Shown: positions 44,942-57,917 of the stretch, in pieces
How positions within the stretch are numbered: the first letter of the stretch is position 1
Layout of the letters: each line of letters begins with the position of its first letter
Source of the DNA: Aristolochia californica
Lineage: Eukaryota > Streptophyta > Magnoliopsida > Piperales > Aristolochiaceae
Reading direction: 5' to 3'
Length of the DNA: 64,000 bases
Assembly: GCA_029961685.1 (NCBI GenBank)
Contig: JARWKL010000015.1
Location: 25,637,220-25,701,219 of the forward strand
Program-made: the position numbers and the translations under genes
The notes under the pieces: generated by a model
What the model was told of the DNA's origin: nothing
Seen by the model: the letters and a program-made list of their open reading frames with translations, nothing else
Database searches by the model: none

Positions 44942-46200
44942 GGTGCAAAGTCTAAATGCATGCCCAAGGATTTTTTTTTAAGAGATAATTACATGTTTTT
45001 ACTTACATTTGAGGCGAGTGTGAAGAACGGATTGTTGAAATTGACGAAATGGGACTTTAATACACATGATTTTATAAAATCTTATAAATTTATAATGATT
45101 TTAAGATACTATTCATCTTTTTATGCATTTTAAATGATTCAGTTTCAACTAAACTCAAAGATTTCAAGAAAGCAATGATTCATTTTTATAATGAAGTGTT
45201 TCTATTGGGGAAAAAAAATCTAACTCGAACCTTACTTTTGGTGGTAATATCAACAAATATATATCATATTTATAGATTAGTAAATATATATATATCATTT
45301 TGGAATGCATTTAAACATAAAACTCAACTACTTTTCTCCTTTATGAAATTATCAATTACACTTATATTTAAGAGTGATTACTCTCGCCCATTTTGATTGT
45401 TTTATAGGTCTCTAGTCCGATTATCCAACTCCTTTTAATATTACAAAGAAGAGGGGCGTCTCCCCTCAAAAGTGAGGATATTCCTCCCTACCATTGTATA
45501 GAGAAAGGGACTTGGAGAAGAGGCTTTGCCCTTTACATTATTTATAGTTAAGAATCAGAGATAAGGGTGGGTGGGACCTCTCATTAGTTTTTGCATGGTG
45601 AGAGAGCCTTAGAGGTGGTATAGACCCTACCTTATCCTATTGTCATGTATAAAGCAAAAATTGAGAAGTATCGGGTGTAAAGAACTATGGATACTATCTA
45701 TCTCTACATTGATATGATATTGTCTACTTTGGACCTAAATCCTCATGGATTTGCTCTTGAGCTTCATACCAATAGAGATAGTGTCCACACTTATATATCC
45801 ATGATCTTCTCCATTTTTAGTCAATGTGGGACTTTAATTATATACCCAATACGGGGGATACTCGCTTAAAGGAGACAAGGGAAGGTCTTATTTTTATGAA
45901 ATACTGTCCAATCAAAAACAAAGAAGGGATTCATTCAAGAAGAGAAAGTGGGATTGCTTAAAATAAAATATAAGGGTATTGAGTAACTTTTGAATTCAGA
46001 AGCAAGTATACATGGGAATGCCATGAACAAAATTACTTTTTTAAAATAATAATATTGTTATATATAAAAATATATGTTAAATGCACTAAACAGGATAAAA
46101 TATAAACTAAAAATTAAAACAGTTTAAATACTTATCAGAATTCAATAAAATGGGTATGCATTGCAATTCAATAAAAGAAATTCAGAATTGAGTTTGATTT
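44942..46200. other. Intergenic DNA upstream of CUL4
   Basis: AT-rich, with no recognised gene. The last 300 bp before the CUL4 start (46200-46493) presumably holds its promoter and 5' leader, including a CTCTCTCTGGATCC pyrimidine stretch, but no element can be assigned from sequence alone. Confidence 0.4.
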
Positions 46201-46493
46201 TCTTCCACATTTGTTTTTTGGAGAGACTAATTAATTGACGGAAAACCCAAAAAACGCAATATCCAAGTGGAAAGTAGGAGCTACCAAGTACAAACCTCAC
46301 CACGTTCATTTATTCTCTCTCTGGATCCTCCCTCTGGTAATCCCTTCATCGTTTTTCAGTACTTCAATTGTCCCGGGTCCTCTCCCGTGTTTCTCCCCTT
46401 CCGTCTGAAATTCGTTCTCGCTGGATTGATACTGTCAAGACACACATCCATTCCTGCCTTAACGAATTTGTACGATGCGCATAGAGTGATTGG

Positions 46494-46824
46494 ATGTCTC
46501 ACTCAAAGCGTCCGCACTGTAACAGCGGTAGCAGTAGCAGTAGCAGCGGCGGTCGTTCTTTCTCGAGCATGAAGAAAGCCAAGTCCCAACAGCAGTCGGG
46601 TCCTTTCTCCCTCGAAAAGAATGGTATTCAGCCGCAGCAGTCCCCATTTAACGACGACGACGACGACGAATCGATGCTCATCGATGAAGATGTCAAAGCT
46701 GTCGCCCCCAACGTCCTTGGCATCGAATGCTCTGGCAACACCACCGGGGTGGCCGCAAATTTATCCAGGAAAAAGGCTACGCCACCTCAGCCCACAAAAA
46801 AGCTCGTCATCAAGTTCACCAAAG
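46494..46824 (+). CDS. CUL4: CUL4 exon 1
   Basis: From the ATG (MSHSKRPHC) to AAAG, 110 codons plus one base. That single G plus AT from exon 2 makes an Asp codon, joining ...VIKFTK-D-KPKLPTNF as in other plant CUL4 proteins. No GT lies near the expected boundary; the intron begins GCACTT. Confidence 0.9.
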
Positions 46825-49800
46825 GCACTTTCTTCCCCTTCCTCTCTTGTCCTATTGCCCTTCATATTATTGCATTTTAAAAATCATGAATTGGGAGAAT
46901 ATATAAACCGACCAACGTTAGGGTTAGTTGTCAAGATTTTGTGTAAGAATCTTTTTGTCTAGTCTTCCTCGATTGTTCAAATTGTCATTCATGAATAAAT
47001 GCGATTTGACAATATCTGAGACTTGCTAAAGCAGGGAATCGACTAACATTCTGATTCTTGATAGAAGACACGCATGTAAGGGATGGTCTATAAACTTGGG
47101 ATTAGTGTGACAATGTTTCTTTTTATCGGGGGCTTATGCTTCGTGGACTCCTTGCTATTCATAACAATTCTGGCTATTACCAATAAATATGTGTAGCCGA
47201 CACAGTGAGAAAAACCATCGAACTCTATGCCATCTAACTGTATGATTCTCTGAGCTTACATCTGATCGTATCTGAAAGTAATCTTATTACAAAAAAGGAT
47301 GTTTCAAATGTGGATTTTTTTTTTTCTGATAATCTGACTTTTGGAGGATGAGACATTAAGTGTTACATTTACTCTGTAAGTTAGTGAAGGTTATAAAAAT
47401 AGGAAAAAGCTCCATATGACCCCTATATAACCAGTCAAGGCGAAGAAGATAAATATAATGGAGTAGAATGATTCATTTAGTTATGAATTTGTGTTTTTTT
47501 CCAAGCTTTATGCAGAATTACTTCAGGTCAAGCAAACGGTCTTCTCACTGATCCCACCAGTAAATAACCATGCCACAAACCATTCATCAAGTGAAATAAC
47601 TCTCTGACATTCTCTTAGATCTCACCAGCTTAGAATTGTATCCTTCCTATTCGTATGAGTATGAACAAGAATTCTTCAAGCTTTCTGAAGGTTTCAAATT
47701 TGATCTTCTCCAAGCTGTACTTATGCCTGTAGGAGATCCAGAAGGACCAGATGTACTGACCTCCTTCAAGCCTCTGTTTAATTGTCCTCAGAGAATGGAA
47801 TGTTCAGGTTGATTCACCCTCAGTTGAAGACCCAAAATTTGATTAAATGGTGATTATATTTGTTAAATGAAGATCACACTAGAAAACTTGATAAAATTTT
47901 GTGGGCCTTTGAAATTGAGTCAATTCAGCAATCTCAAGTCCGTAGTTCTTCCACTGATGTCAGCAGCATTCAATCGTGACATGAAGATTTTAACCTGGAA
48001 TATTCGTTGTATGAATGATGCTCCGAAGTGTGATGTTATTCGGGAGCATCTCACATCCCATGAGCCCTCTATTATCCTTCTACAAAGACAAGAATTCGGC
48101 AGATGTCAGGGGAGGAAATATATTGACAAAGACTTGATTGGTGCCCGAGGCTCCTTTGGGGGCATCGCAATTTCCTGACAAGATATCTCTTGATGATGTG
48201 GGGTTCCACAACGGCAGCTTTTCTCTTTTCATCAAATTCAGGCTGAGGTTAGATGGCTCCATTTAGTTGATTGATGCGGTTAATGATCCATTGATAGCAC
48301 CGATCATGACTCCTTCTAGGATAGTGTTGACGGGTCTCATATCTATTTGGTACACCCTTGGGGTGGCGTGGGGGTTGTATCCTAAGGACAATAGATTTTG
48401 AAATGAAAAATCCTCCGCCTCCTTTCCTTCCACAACTGCTTTTTGAGTTTTATTGCCAGTGGGACCAGGTTGAAATCTTCCTCTCGAGCACATGCTTTAC
48501 TTGGACAAATGAGCAGATTTCTCCGGTTATGCTTTAGTTGGATTGGTTTCTCTCTACAATATCTTGACTTGAGTTGTTTTGTAAGTAGGGGTGTAAATGG
48601 TAATAGATGGAAAGGTAGGGTATTGGGTACTCGTTCCTTTTATATTATCTATTTTGACCGAAATGGAAGAAGCTGCCATTATCCATTTCTGTACTCTATT
48701 ATCTATGGTAATTGGGTAAACAGATAAATAAATCAATAAAGGAAAACATTCTTATAAAATTATCACCAAAATCAAAATATTCATAAAAACAAGTAACCTT
48801 AAAAAAAGTTAATATATATAAAGATTGGAGAAAATGGGGTGGGGCTATCCCATCTCTCTCTCTACATAACAATGTTTTTCTCTTAATCTTGTAAAAGAGA
48901 ATTGTGAAAAGAGGGTCGTGCCTCCCGCTCCTCATGGAGCCCCAATGGGTGAAGCTCCCACACCTTTTTGTTTTCTTTCCAACTAGACATGTGTGGGAGG
49001 AGGGTAGGCCTTGCCTCCCTTTTTGTTCTTGACCTTTGTTTTAGATATTCAAGAGAAAAGGGTAGGGCAATGCCTCTTCCATGTTGGTTGATGTGCCTAA
49101 CAAATGGTGTACCACCCTCACTCCTGAAACTTCACATGAAAAAAATAAAATTTAAAATAGTTTTATACCTAAAATGCGGGAAGTCGTAGAATAATAGTAG
49201 ACAACGAGGATAGTGAGATTGGGTTAAGGACTAGGAGAGAATGTTAGGGTTTTGTAAGCTTGATATTACTAAAATTAAAATTATAAAACTATCTTTTAAG
49301 TATTTTTGGAATTGGGTACTAAATAGATGGTGCAACAAAGACATGAATTTAGTTTCCTTTTTCTCCTAGAATCTTAGTTTTTTAGCCAAAATTTTCTTCT
49401 CATCAGAGAGTTTTTGGTCAAAATTAATCACTGCATGATGTGCTTGTTCAAGGTATGCAAGAATTTTTTGCTTCTATGTTGTTTTCAAATTTTGCGTTTT
49501 TGTTACTTGGTTGTGTATCTTATGCATCGTCAACTCTGAAAATTGTGGTCACCCCCCGAAAGTTATACTTGGTTAAATTTATTAAGTACTACCGTTATAG
49601 TCTTCCCTAGTTTTTCAACAAGAAAAAATGTAATATTCTAAATTTGTTTGGAAGTATGAGTGTTGCATAGTTGCCTCCTTCCGGTTAAAGTTGTTTTCCT
49701 TTAGTATTTCTTCAGTTTATTTTCTTGTGTTTTCATCACTTCAGAGCAATGCCTAGACCCATTTCATAAAAAGTATATGAGTGTGCCCAACATCCAGCTC

Positions 49801-52800
49801 GAGTCGAGTCTTTTATTTTTCTCTCGAGAGGTGATTTGTGTTTGCGCTACCCTTAAAAAGCGAGTAGTTTCTTTGTTAAGGCCTAAAGTTGAGCCTTTTT
49901 TTGCCTTTAAAACTGAGTGGAGTACATTTTAGACTATGACCATTTTTGACTGGTGTATAAAGCTTTGTCGTAAGACTAGGAGTGATTTTTTTCTCCCACA
50001 TTTTGTTTTGTCCAAGTTGGGTTTTTGCCCTTTTTATCCTCAACGTGAGGGGGAGAAGTAGAAGAAGAAGTACAAGAAAAAGGTATTTTGTTCCACATGT
50101 TGTGGTAATTTTTATGTGACCAAAATATTCAAGAAAAGGGGAGAACAAATGATGAAGATTTAACACCTATGAAAAATTATTATCGAATGAAGATTGAAGA
50201 CCTTTTCATTGCAAGCTGAAGTTATAAACTTTAACTTGAGGGGGAGTGTTGAAGAGCAGATATGGAAGAGTTTTATATGACTCTCACAGTAAGAAGTCTT
50301 ACAAAATCATAATTAATATGGTGAAGTTTTACAGGAGAAGGTCTCACAGAATGTCTCAGTTAAAGGTGTTTTAGTTATGCTAGTCTTCTATTTATGTTCA
50401 GTTAATCATTGTTCTAGGACTTATTTTTTAGGGTTTAACTTTAGGTGTAACTGGGACAAAGTTAGTTTAGTTATAATTGGATTTTACTTGTTTCCTCTAT
50501 TATTAATAGAGGCTCATTGTACTCTAATTACATCAAGTTAGTAAAGTTTTTCTCTTTTCCATAAATTTAACAATAATTTATATCCAGCTTCTTCGAATGT
50601 CTGAGCTGGGCAGTGGTGGGAGGATGCCAAAGGGGTATTTTGGTCATTTTATATATATTATGTTTTTATCTTATATGATGTCTGTTAGGCAGGCACTATC
50701 TTCATAAGCCTATGGTTCAATTTTCATTCGTTTTAGAGGTGTATTTTAGGAGATATATAAGTTTATGTTTTGAGCGGTATTTTTCTCTTTTATATAAAAA
50801 TACTTAAAACCCTGATTAAAAGAAAAGGGGGTGTCCTTTTTGAGGCAAGCACTACAAGGCAGCAGCTGCTGCTCCTCTCCAAGCTTTTCTTCTTCTTATT
50901 TCTCTTATTTTTTTCTTCACCTAAATCACAGATTTTTCAAACATCCAGAAATTGAGAATTACAAGAAAGATTCAAAATTTGGCTAATAAAAAGGGAGGGT
51001 CACGTTTGGAGATGCACCTACCCTTTACTAATGCTGAATCTCCTTCCACCGCCACTGGGATGGGGGAAAATGTTGGCAAAAAACTTGAAGACCAGCCAAG
51101 ACAGATCTGAGCTCCACCTCGTTTGGTCCCAATGTTCCCAGTGGCCTGAGAAGGTGACAATGGTCTGGTTGACACTTATGAAAAATTCTGCCACAACCTG
51201 AAGGACGAGGATTTGGAATGAGATTTCTAGATTGATTCTAGGTTTTGAGCTAAAATGAAAATGTAGTTGGAGAGATGTTATATGCTCAAATTACTGACAC
51301 GGTCCTCTTGAATGGCTGTCTTCTGATTTTGCCACATAGAGAGCATCATATCTAAGGAAAAGCATTTGTAAATCGAAAGCTTCATGCTCAGAGAAACTGC
51401 ATCTTCATGTACACTGGGGCAAAAGTAAGCTTCTGGCTTGATAAATGGGTGGGACAAAATAATCTACCTTAGAATTTGCAGACTGTACTCAATCAAGAGA
51501 TCGCAGTGGCTGATTCCAGATCCCTAGCTCCCTCTGGCTGGTGTTGGACTTCCAATTTCAGATGATCTCTAAATGAATATGGAGCTGATGGAGTTATGAT
51601 ATTGCTGCAACTTGTAGACAACATTTTTACTTTTGGGTTGGGGGAGGATGTTCCTAAATGATGTTCAAATTCAGCAGGGGTTTTCTTCACAACTTCACTA
51701 TACAAGTCTCAATGACTTGCTCAAGTTTCTTACTCTGAAACTAAACCAACTGTAGCTTGGAAATTCATTGGTTTGCAAAAGGCAATCCGCTTTTTGTAGA
51801 CAGCTGCTTGGAAAATATTAGAATTTGGTGGATTGGCCAAAAGATACTAGCTGCATGGGAAAAAATCTTTCTGCAAATTGTGTAACCATGATTCGGGGGG
51901 CAATTCAGGAGAAAAATTCAGCATATTCAACTATTTGCCCCAATCACTCTCTTATTTGTTAATCCAAAGCTTATCAATCCCTCTGCCTAAAAAGGAAGAG
52001 ACCTAGGGGAAGTCTCCATTGCTGCCATCTTTCATCACCTATGGCGAAAAAGGAAACACTGAACATTTAGAAGCACTCAAAAATCAGTTGGTGGGATAAT
52101 TGAAAATATCATTCACTCAATGGTATCCTGTGGTTGTGTGTTTGACATCATTTCACTACTTTTCAGTTCAATAGTTTGACTTAATTGGGATAGCGTAATC
52201 CATTTTATTGACCACCATCCTCCAAAATGGTCCCCTGGTCTCCCCCTCCCGGTAATTGGTTAAAATTCACTACAGTGATAGTTCAAAAGGCAATTTTGGG
52301 CTTTTTGATGTAGGAGGCATTGCCAGGGATTCCCCGGGTTAGTGTCTTTTGGTCTATTCTTGCCCCACTGGGCAGTGTAACTCAGTTGAAGTAGAGATAA
52401 GGCACCGGTAACAGGAGTCATTCTATATTCCCAGCATTTTAGGAACCTAGTAATATTTGAAGGGGATGGAACACTAGTCGTAAAGTCGTTTCAAGAAGGC
52501 CCCTCTCCCATGGAAGGTTAGCCATATATTTGATGAAGTCAAAGCCATCTGTCTCCATCTCCAGGTTTTGTGGCAGCACACTTTGTGTGTTGCAAATAGT
52601 TCGCTCATAAGTATGACAAGGGTGGTGTCTTCTGACCTGTTCTTGTCTTTGGGGTTCCCATCCCCTGGAGAGCTGAATTATTTATTCTCACTCTGTACTG
52701 TGTTATTATTATTGATAAAACTATTGGTTGTTAAAAAAAAAGGGAACCCATGCCAATTAATTTGACTATTATAATTTGGGTAATTTGACTGTCCTTGCCA

Positions 52801-55800
52801 CTTGACTATTCAAATTTCACAGTAGGAATAATGGTTTTTTCCCACTTTTGCTCTTTTTAGTTGGGTTTCTTTTTTGCTGGCCTGGGTTTGTGGGTAGCTT
52901 TTTTCACATTATGTATGTCCCTCATAAGTCCAGAAGTATTCGACGTTTTGCTATAGTCAAGTAGTGCCAGGAGTTAGAGAGTTATTCTATTAGGATGAGG
53001 TGTTAAGTGATATCCATGGACGTGGGGCATTTTACTCTTGTGAAGTTGGGTCCAAGGTCCATCCCAAAATGACTAGCCATCTTTTCCAATTAATAAACTC
53101 AAGATTTTTGTACTCACTAATCCATGTGTGACTATTCCTTAACACTCCCCCTCACGTGTATGCCCTCTTTTGTGACTCTACAAGTGGAAAATTTAGGTGG
53201 TGACCTGCATATGAGTACCTGCTTTGATACCATGTTAAGTTGGGTCCAAGGGCCATCCCAAAAACCGCTATTTGAATATGATTTTCTTTCTTATGAATAT
53301 CTTCAACATTCGTAATAAAAGAATGAAATTTACTAATCTCCTGTAGTACTCCCTTTATCTAATTGAAATAATCTGTCACTGATCTACCTCCACGCTTCAT
53401 ATTAAAGAACTTGACTTATAACTCATAGATTCTTGACAAATTACTTTTTTGAGACAAAATAGAAGCCAAGTGAATCCACATTGCCTTAGCAGTACTGCAA
53501 CTCAAAATTTGGTCACTAAATTTGGATTCCATACTGTTGACCAACTAGGTCATTACTAAATTATCTTTTGCCACTCAATCCTTAGGAACAGGCACCGGGG
53601 GATCATCGGTTATATAATTTGCCATTCTCCTGGCCCTCAAGTACATCAAAACTGATCTAGACCACTTTACATAATTTGATCCATTCGACCGGATTGTAGT
53701 TATTTGAATAGACCGAGAGAATTTTACTTCTGAGCACTCAGTAGTCCTCTGGACAACAACCTGTGTGTTCGAATCAGCCATTAAATATCACTAAACACCA
53801 CAATTCAGTAACCAAAGGGAAACACTTTCCCCAAATTTTTATGCTTGCACAGTCAAGTGGGCTGCACATTGAATTCAATTAGGGCAATTTAGCACCCAAT
53901 TCACTCAATTTAGAACCAGTAGTGATTAATTCTAGCAATTGAGACCATGAATCGATGAAAGAATGACCTAATTGCTAGAAACCAGGATGACGCAGGCAAA
54001 TTTGAGAAATTTCCTCAAATGGGGATCATCAAACACTTCTAAATCCTAACAATCAATCAAATAGAAGCAGTAATCATTAGTCGATAGGCTAAAATAGCCA
54101 GTAAAAGGGAAAAATGGAATTTTTACCCTACCAGTCCAGAAATATGGAAAAACTTTCAAGGAGATTGTTGAAAATGGAGATAAGATTCACAAAATTGAAA
54201 GAAACTTGCCCAATATTTGCGTCACTGCTTTGATGCCATGTGCAATTGGGTCCAAGGCCCATCCCAAAATGACTAACCAATAATAAGTTGAACTAAGTGC
54301 TGTTTGATAATCAATAAATCAAACAATCTCCAATGTGCTCATCCTTCATATTTCTCCTTGTATTCTCTCCCTCAAGCTTGGAGATAATGTCAATGATCCT
54401 GGTTTGAAGTTAATAAATATTTTGCAAGCTCATGTGCTAATCCACCTTGATGTTTCTTTTGATATATAATTCTCCATATAAAGTCTCGTTCTTGTTGGCA
54501 TAAAATGGCTCAAAAGTTGAAACTTTCTGCTGCTGCACGAAACTTTTCTGGTGCTTTACCTTTGTTACTTCAGATGTCGATTTCTCTTTCTAGAAAAATA
54601 TGATTTCAATGATTCTTTTTGAGTCGGAAACTAGACTCAAATATTTTTCCAACGGTATCTAACTTTCTATAAGAAACATTCGGCAAGAGAGTGAAAGATG
54701 CAACGAAATATAGAAATTTGAGAAATAAGACTTAAGGAAAACCGAGACACTCCTCTTTTTTCTTTTTCTTTTTCTCCATATTTTTCTCCATCTTCTTCTT
54801 CATATTTTTCTCCATCTTCTTCTCCTTTTACATCTTAGATCATTGCCCGCTCATGTACCATGTTGAGTTGGGTCCGAGGTCCATCTTTATGAGATGACTT
54901 TCATTTATCATCATGCCACCACTGTGTGGGCCTATGGGCCTTCTCCTTGGTCCGTGGGCTTGAGCCCATCTTCCACAAACTTGGACGTGTGGGCTTGGGC
55001 CCATCTTCCAAAAGATTAGGAGTTGATTTTGCTTGTAAGGTAATTAAGTGATAAATAAAAACAGATTAGGAATTGATTTTTCTTGTCACGAGACTGCTGC
55101 TATGGGCGGCAATTGCTGCATCTTTCTATTTCTCTTTTGCTTCTCTCCTTTATCTTCTCCTCTTTTCTAATCTTATCATTGTCAGAATTTTACAGATTGA
55201 TTACATAGTTCAATTGCACAGCCACAACCCATCTGCCTCTAGTTCTGCACAATTTCAATATCAAATGATGGGTTATCTGAATTTTTTGTTAGAGTGTTTG
55301 CTTTTTATTTTTCATTAATAAATATTACCACATATATTCTATTTACACATTTTTAAAAATAAATAAAAAATATTACCATATTCAAAAGAAAAAAAAAAGG
55401 CTTGCGTTTATGGTTTTGGAAAGCACTTTCATATTTGTCAAGGACGGGGCTTTATGGTAAAGAATGCTGATAAATAATTTGTTAAGCTTTTCCAGGTTTT
55501 CCTTTGGAGAGTTCCTTGATATTCGTGTTTCTTATGTTTTGATCACTGTAGATAAACCTAAGCTACCAACAAACTTTGAAGAGGATACATGGGCAACATT
55601 AAAGTCAGCTATTGGTGCTATATTTTTGAAGCAACCTGATCCTTGTGATTCCGAGAAACTTTATCAGGTAGTGTTATTACTCTTTACCTTTTTTATTTTT
55701 TATTTTTATGTGGTTCTCTCGACTATAGCATTCTTCAATTTTATATATATGATGGAAAACTCCCTATTTTTGGTCACAGGCTGTTAGTGATCTTTGTTTG

Positions 55801-56126
55801 CACAAGATGGGAGGGAGTCTGTATCAACGAATCCAAAAAGAATGTGAAGCACACATATCCACAACTCTACAATCATTGGTTGGTCAAAGCCCAGATTTGG
55901 TGGTATTTCTATGCTTGGTTGAGAAAAGTTGGCAAGATCTTTGTGACCAGATGTTGATGATTCGTGGTATAGCCTTATACCTTGACAGAACCTATGTCAA
56001 ACAAAACCCAAATGTTCGTTCATTGTGGGACATGGGGTTGCAGCTGTTTCGTAAACATCTTTTCTTGTCTCCAGAAGTTGAACACAAAACTGTCACTGGT
56101 CTTTTAAGACTGATAGAAAGGGAAAG
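46494..56126 (+). CDS. CUL4: CULLIN4, 5' part (exons 1-3; gene runs off the window)
   Basis: Exons are 46494-46824, 55552-55667 and 55780-56126, giving about 264 residues of a protein usually near 740-790. CUL4 is the scaffold of CRL4 ubiquitin ligases with DDB1 and RBX1, acting in light signalling, DNA repair and chromatin control. The N-terminus is Ser-rich (GSSSSSSGGRS), with an acidic stretch (DDDDDESMLIDED) and then NLSRKKATPPQPTKKLVIKF. Exon 2 gives KPKLPTNFEEDTWATLKSAI. Exon 3 starts the cullin repeats (LCLHKMGGSLYQRIQKECEA, DQMLMIRGIALYLDRTYV, LWDMGLQLFRKHL). Phases agree at both joins. Intron 1 (8.7 kb) uses a GC donor; introns 1 and 3 are full of transposons. No further exon appears before 64000, so the gene is either long or truncated. 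Confidence 0.9.
47981..48178 (+). mobile_element. LINE endonuclease fragment (5' part of ORF2)
   Basis: MKILTWNIRCMNDAPKCDV, then IREHLTSHEPSIILLQ is the start of the plant L1 ORF2 endonuclease (family: MKILSWNIRGLN...KR..I...L....P.I..LQET). It becomes unrecognisable after about 48180. Confidence 0.8.
50247..50572 (+). repeat. LTR with polypurine tract, in CUL4 intron 1
   Basis: GAGGGGGAG directly precedes TGTTGAAGAGC; the LTR ends AAATTTAACA. At 326 bp it has the length of the related minus-strand LTR at 30248-30573. The internal region upstream is not recognisable. Confidence 0.78.
51180..52742 (+). mobile_element. LINE 3' part with A-tail, in CUL4 intron 1
   Basis: Frames broken by stops read KVSFWLDKWVGQNNLP and SGWCWTSNF (the reverse-transcriptase zinc-binding region, zf-RVT), then GGIARDSPG and EGDGTLVVKSFQEG (RNase H). 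It ends in an A-run at about 52732-52742, the expected LINE tail. Confidence 0.75.
54480..55013 (-). mobile_element. Minus-strand LTR-element debris
   Basis: 54480-54720 is a diverged relative of 29870-30090. 54858-55013, on the minus strand, starts with sequence like TTGGAAGATGGGCCCAAGCC and ends GGACCCAACTCAACATGGTAC, like the LTR/PBS junctions at 38779. Confidence 0.65.
55552..55667 (+). CDS. CUL4: CUL4 exon 2
   Basis: Acceptor CACTGTAG and donor CAG|GTAGTG. 116 bases: two bases completing an Asp codon, then KPKLPTNFEEDTWATLKSAI, GAIFLKQPDPCDSEKLYQ, ending at a codon boundary. Confidence 0.93.
55780..56126 (+). CDS. CUL4: CUL4 exon 3
   Basis: Acceptor GGTCACAG, phase 0. It reads AVSDLCLHKMGGSLYQRIQK ... 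LVGQSPDLVVFLCLVEKSWQ ... HKTVTGLLRLIERE, with donor AAAG|GTATTT in phase 2. The frame is open throughout and conserved at the level of a functional gene. Confidence 0.94.
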
Positions 56127-56655
56127 GTATTTTAGCTTTTCTGCAAATATGAAAGGAACACATGCATGATATGGAGATGAATATGCATTCAGGACCTTTT
56201 ATGATGTTCAAAGATGTATAATTAATTGCTCGTGTTGCAACTCTTATCTGTGTAGCTCGTAGAGTATTGTTTAATATGGACACAAGATATTACCCTACCA
56301 TGAATCTGGGTTGTTGCAATGTTCAAGTTTGCATGCAAGTCCATTTGACTAGTTGAAGTTAGGAGGTTTTTTCCTGACTAATATTCGCATGATTTTTATT
56401 TTACTCTAACTCATGTAGGATTATTCCCACTAACACTCCCACGATCAAGTGCAAATAAATTGATAAACTCCCACGACCAAGTGCAAATAAACTGGTAAAG
56501 GCGAAGTGGTGAACATAAATGGGTTACAAACTATATAGGGCACTAACTAGGCGCAACAACACATATTCCCTGTTCTGATACCTTATTAAAGTAAGGTTTA
56601 GGTCTATTTGAAAATTGTTAAAGTTTAAGGGTATTTTGGTAATTTATTGTAGTGT
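56127..56655 (+). other. CUL4 intron 3, start
   Basis: No coding is recognised. A CTGATACC at about 56575 resembles a reversed primer-binding site, and a CAAATAAA-bearing phrase is duplicated at about 56440-56500 (CTCCCACGA(T/C)CAAGTGCAAATAAA). Confidence 0.5.
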
Positions 56656-56671
56656 GTTTTGTACTGAAATC

Positions 56672-57850
56672 TTTTTTTGTTTTTGTTTTTGTTTTTTTTT
56701 AAATGTTGATAATTTTATTTCAAAGACAGAGAAGATACATCAAGGGGACCTCCCCTAACAACAAGAGATTGAGGGGGGGGGGGGGGGGGGGAGTAATTTA
56801 GCACGCTAAGCAATAGCTGAATTGGCTGATCTAAGTACATGAGACCAAGTACAAGAAATGGTGGATACAATGTCCAAAATATCAATAAATATCTGCCAAT
56901 GACACCATGGGGGGAAGAATCAGGTGGAGCACAATTCGATGACAATCTTGGAGTCTCCCTCCACGATAAGGGGACCACTGAAGCGGTTCGGAAAAATTTG
57001 CAAGCCGTGAAGGAGACCGGAGAACTCAGCAATTCCGAGACGGCCAAAGTAAGAGAGGATAACAGTGCCCCCCGGATAAAAAATCACCCCACCAAAACCA
57101 GCCAAACTCGGGTTCCCAAAGGCGCTACCATCAAAGTTTAGCTTATAATATCCGGAGGGAGGAGGCTCCCAAACATCAACTTGGCGGGGGGCAGTGAGAA
57201 CAAACATCTGAGCGATAATCTTCCAATTGGTGCGGACCGGGGCACAAGAGAAGTAAGCAAACTCTTTCCGGGTGCGGATCCAGGTAGATGTGAGCCTAGT
57301 GGCAGTGAAGGAAACCTCAGCAGTAGAGCGGAAAGTATAGTCAAACCGTATGGAGTTCATTTCCTTCCAGAGGCACCAAGGAACGAAATCAATGTAGGCA
57401 GCCAGCAGAAGCTTGCCCAGGCGGGTTCCAAAAGAGAAATGACACATGGTGCTCAGGTCAAGTGTGATGCAAAAGTTGAGCCCCATGGTGTCAATCAGCC
57501 GTCATCCCGTAGAAGAGGTATAGAGGATTGGGAGTGGTGTTGCCACGCCTAATAAGGTTGTCTACAGTAAGGATCTTGTTGTGGCAGGCACTCCAAAGGA
57601 AAAACTTCACCATAGGTGGGGCCGAGAGGCGCTAGGCAAAAGTAGTCGGATGTGGGTGGGAGGCCGGGTCCATCCCATAAGATGATGGTAGGCCGAGGAG
57701 ACCGAGAGTCGCCCGTTATCATCAGGGAGCCAAATCATCCGGTTAGCCGTCTGAGGGCGAACGATAACACTGTCGAGACTATCAATCAAGTCACAAACAT
57801 AAATGGCTTCCTCATCGGTGAGGCCGCGCCTAAGGTAGAGATTCCATGAG
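56672..57850 (-). mobile_element. 5'-truncated LINE with RNase H, flanked by a perfect 16-bp duplication
   Basis: GTTTTGTACTGAAATC occurs at 56656-56671 and 57851-57866. At the left the element has a T-rich tail (56672-56700, the reverse of an A-tail). Minus-strand frames (57486-56920) read PPPSGYYKLNFDGSAFGNPS, LAGFGGVIFYPGG and IVEGDSKIVIELCS, an RNase H1-like domain with DGS and EGDS acidic motifs. A 19-G run is at 56773-56791. Upstream frames (zf-RVT region, 57607-57789) are partly frameshifted. It lies in CUL4 intron 3. Confidence 0.9.
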
Positions 57851-57917
57851 GTTTTGTACTGAAATCATAGTTAGAAAGGAATTAACTAACAATGTCCGGA
57901 TATTATAAGCTAAACTT

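Larger units (their letters stand above)
46825..55551 (+). other. CUL4 intron 1 (8.7 kb), with GC-AG ends
   Basis: It begins GCACTTTC and ends GATCACTGTAG, the only donor/acceptor choice that fits both homology and phase. It contains a LINE endonuclease piece, an LTR with polypurine tract, a LINE 3' end with A-tail, and minus-strand LTR debris. Repeated pieces with the phrase GTTGGGTCCAAGG(T/G)CCATC (about 53045, 53240 and 54247) come from one LTR family. Confidence 0.75.

Noticed and set aside
46881..47866. Additional coding exon of CUL4 in the first kb of intron 1
   Set aside because: Nothing between 46825 and 55551 matches the cullin family, and the exon 1-exon 2 protein join is already continuous with relatives.
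48584..49310. A possible further hAT/MITE starting TAGGGGTGTAAATGG
   Set aside because: Only the left terminus resembles one; I found no matching inverted end or 8-bp duplication.
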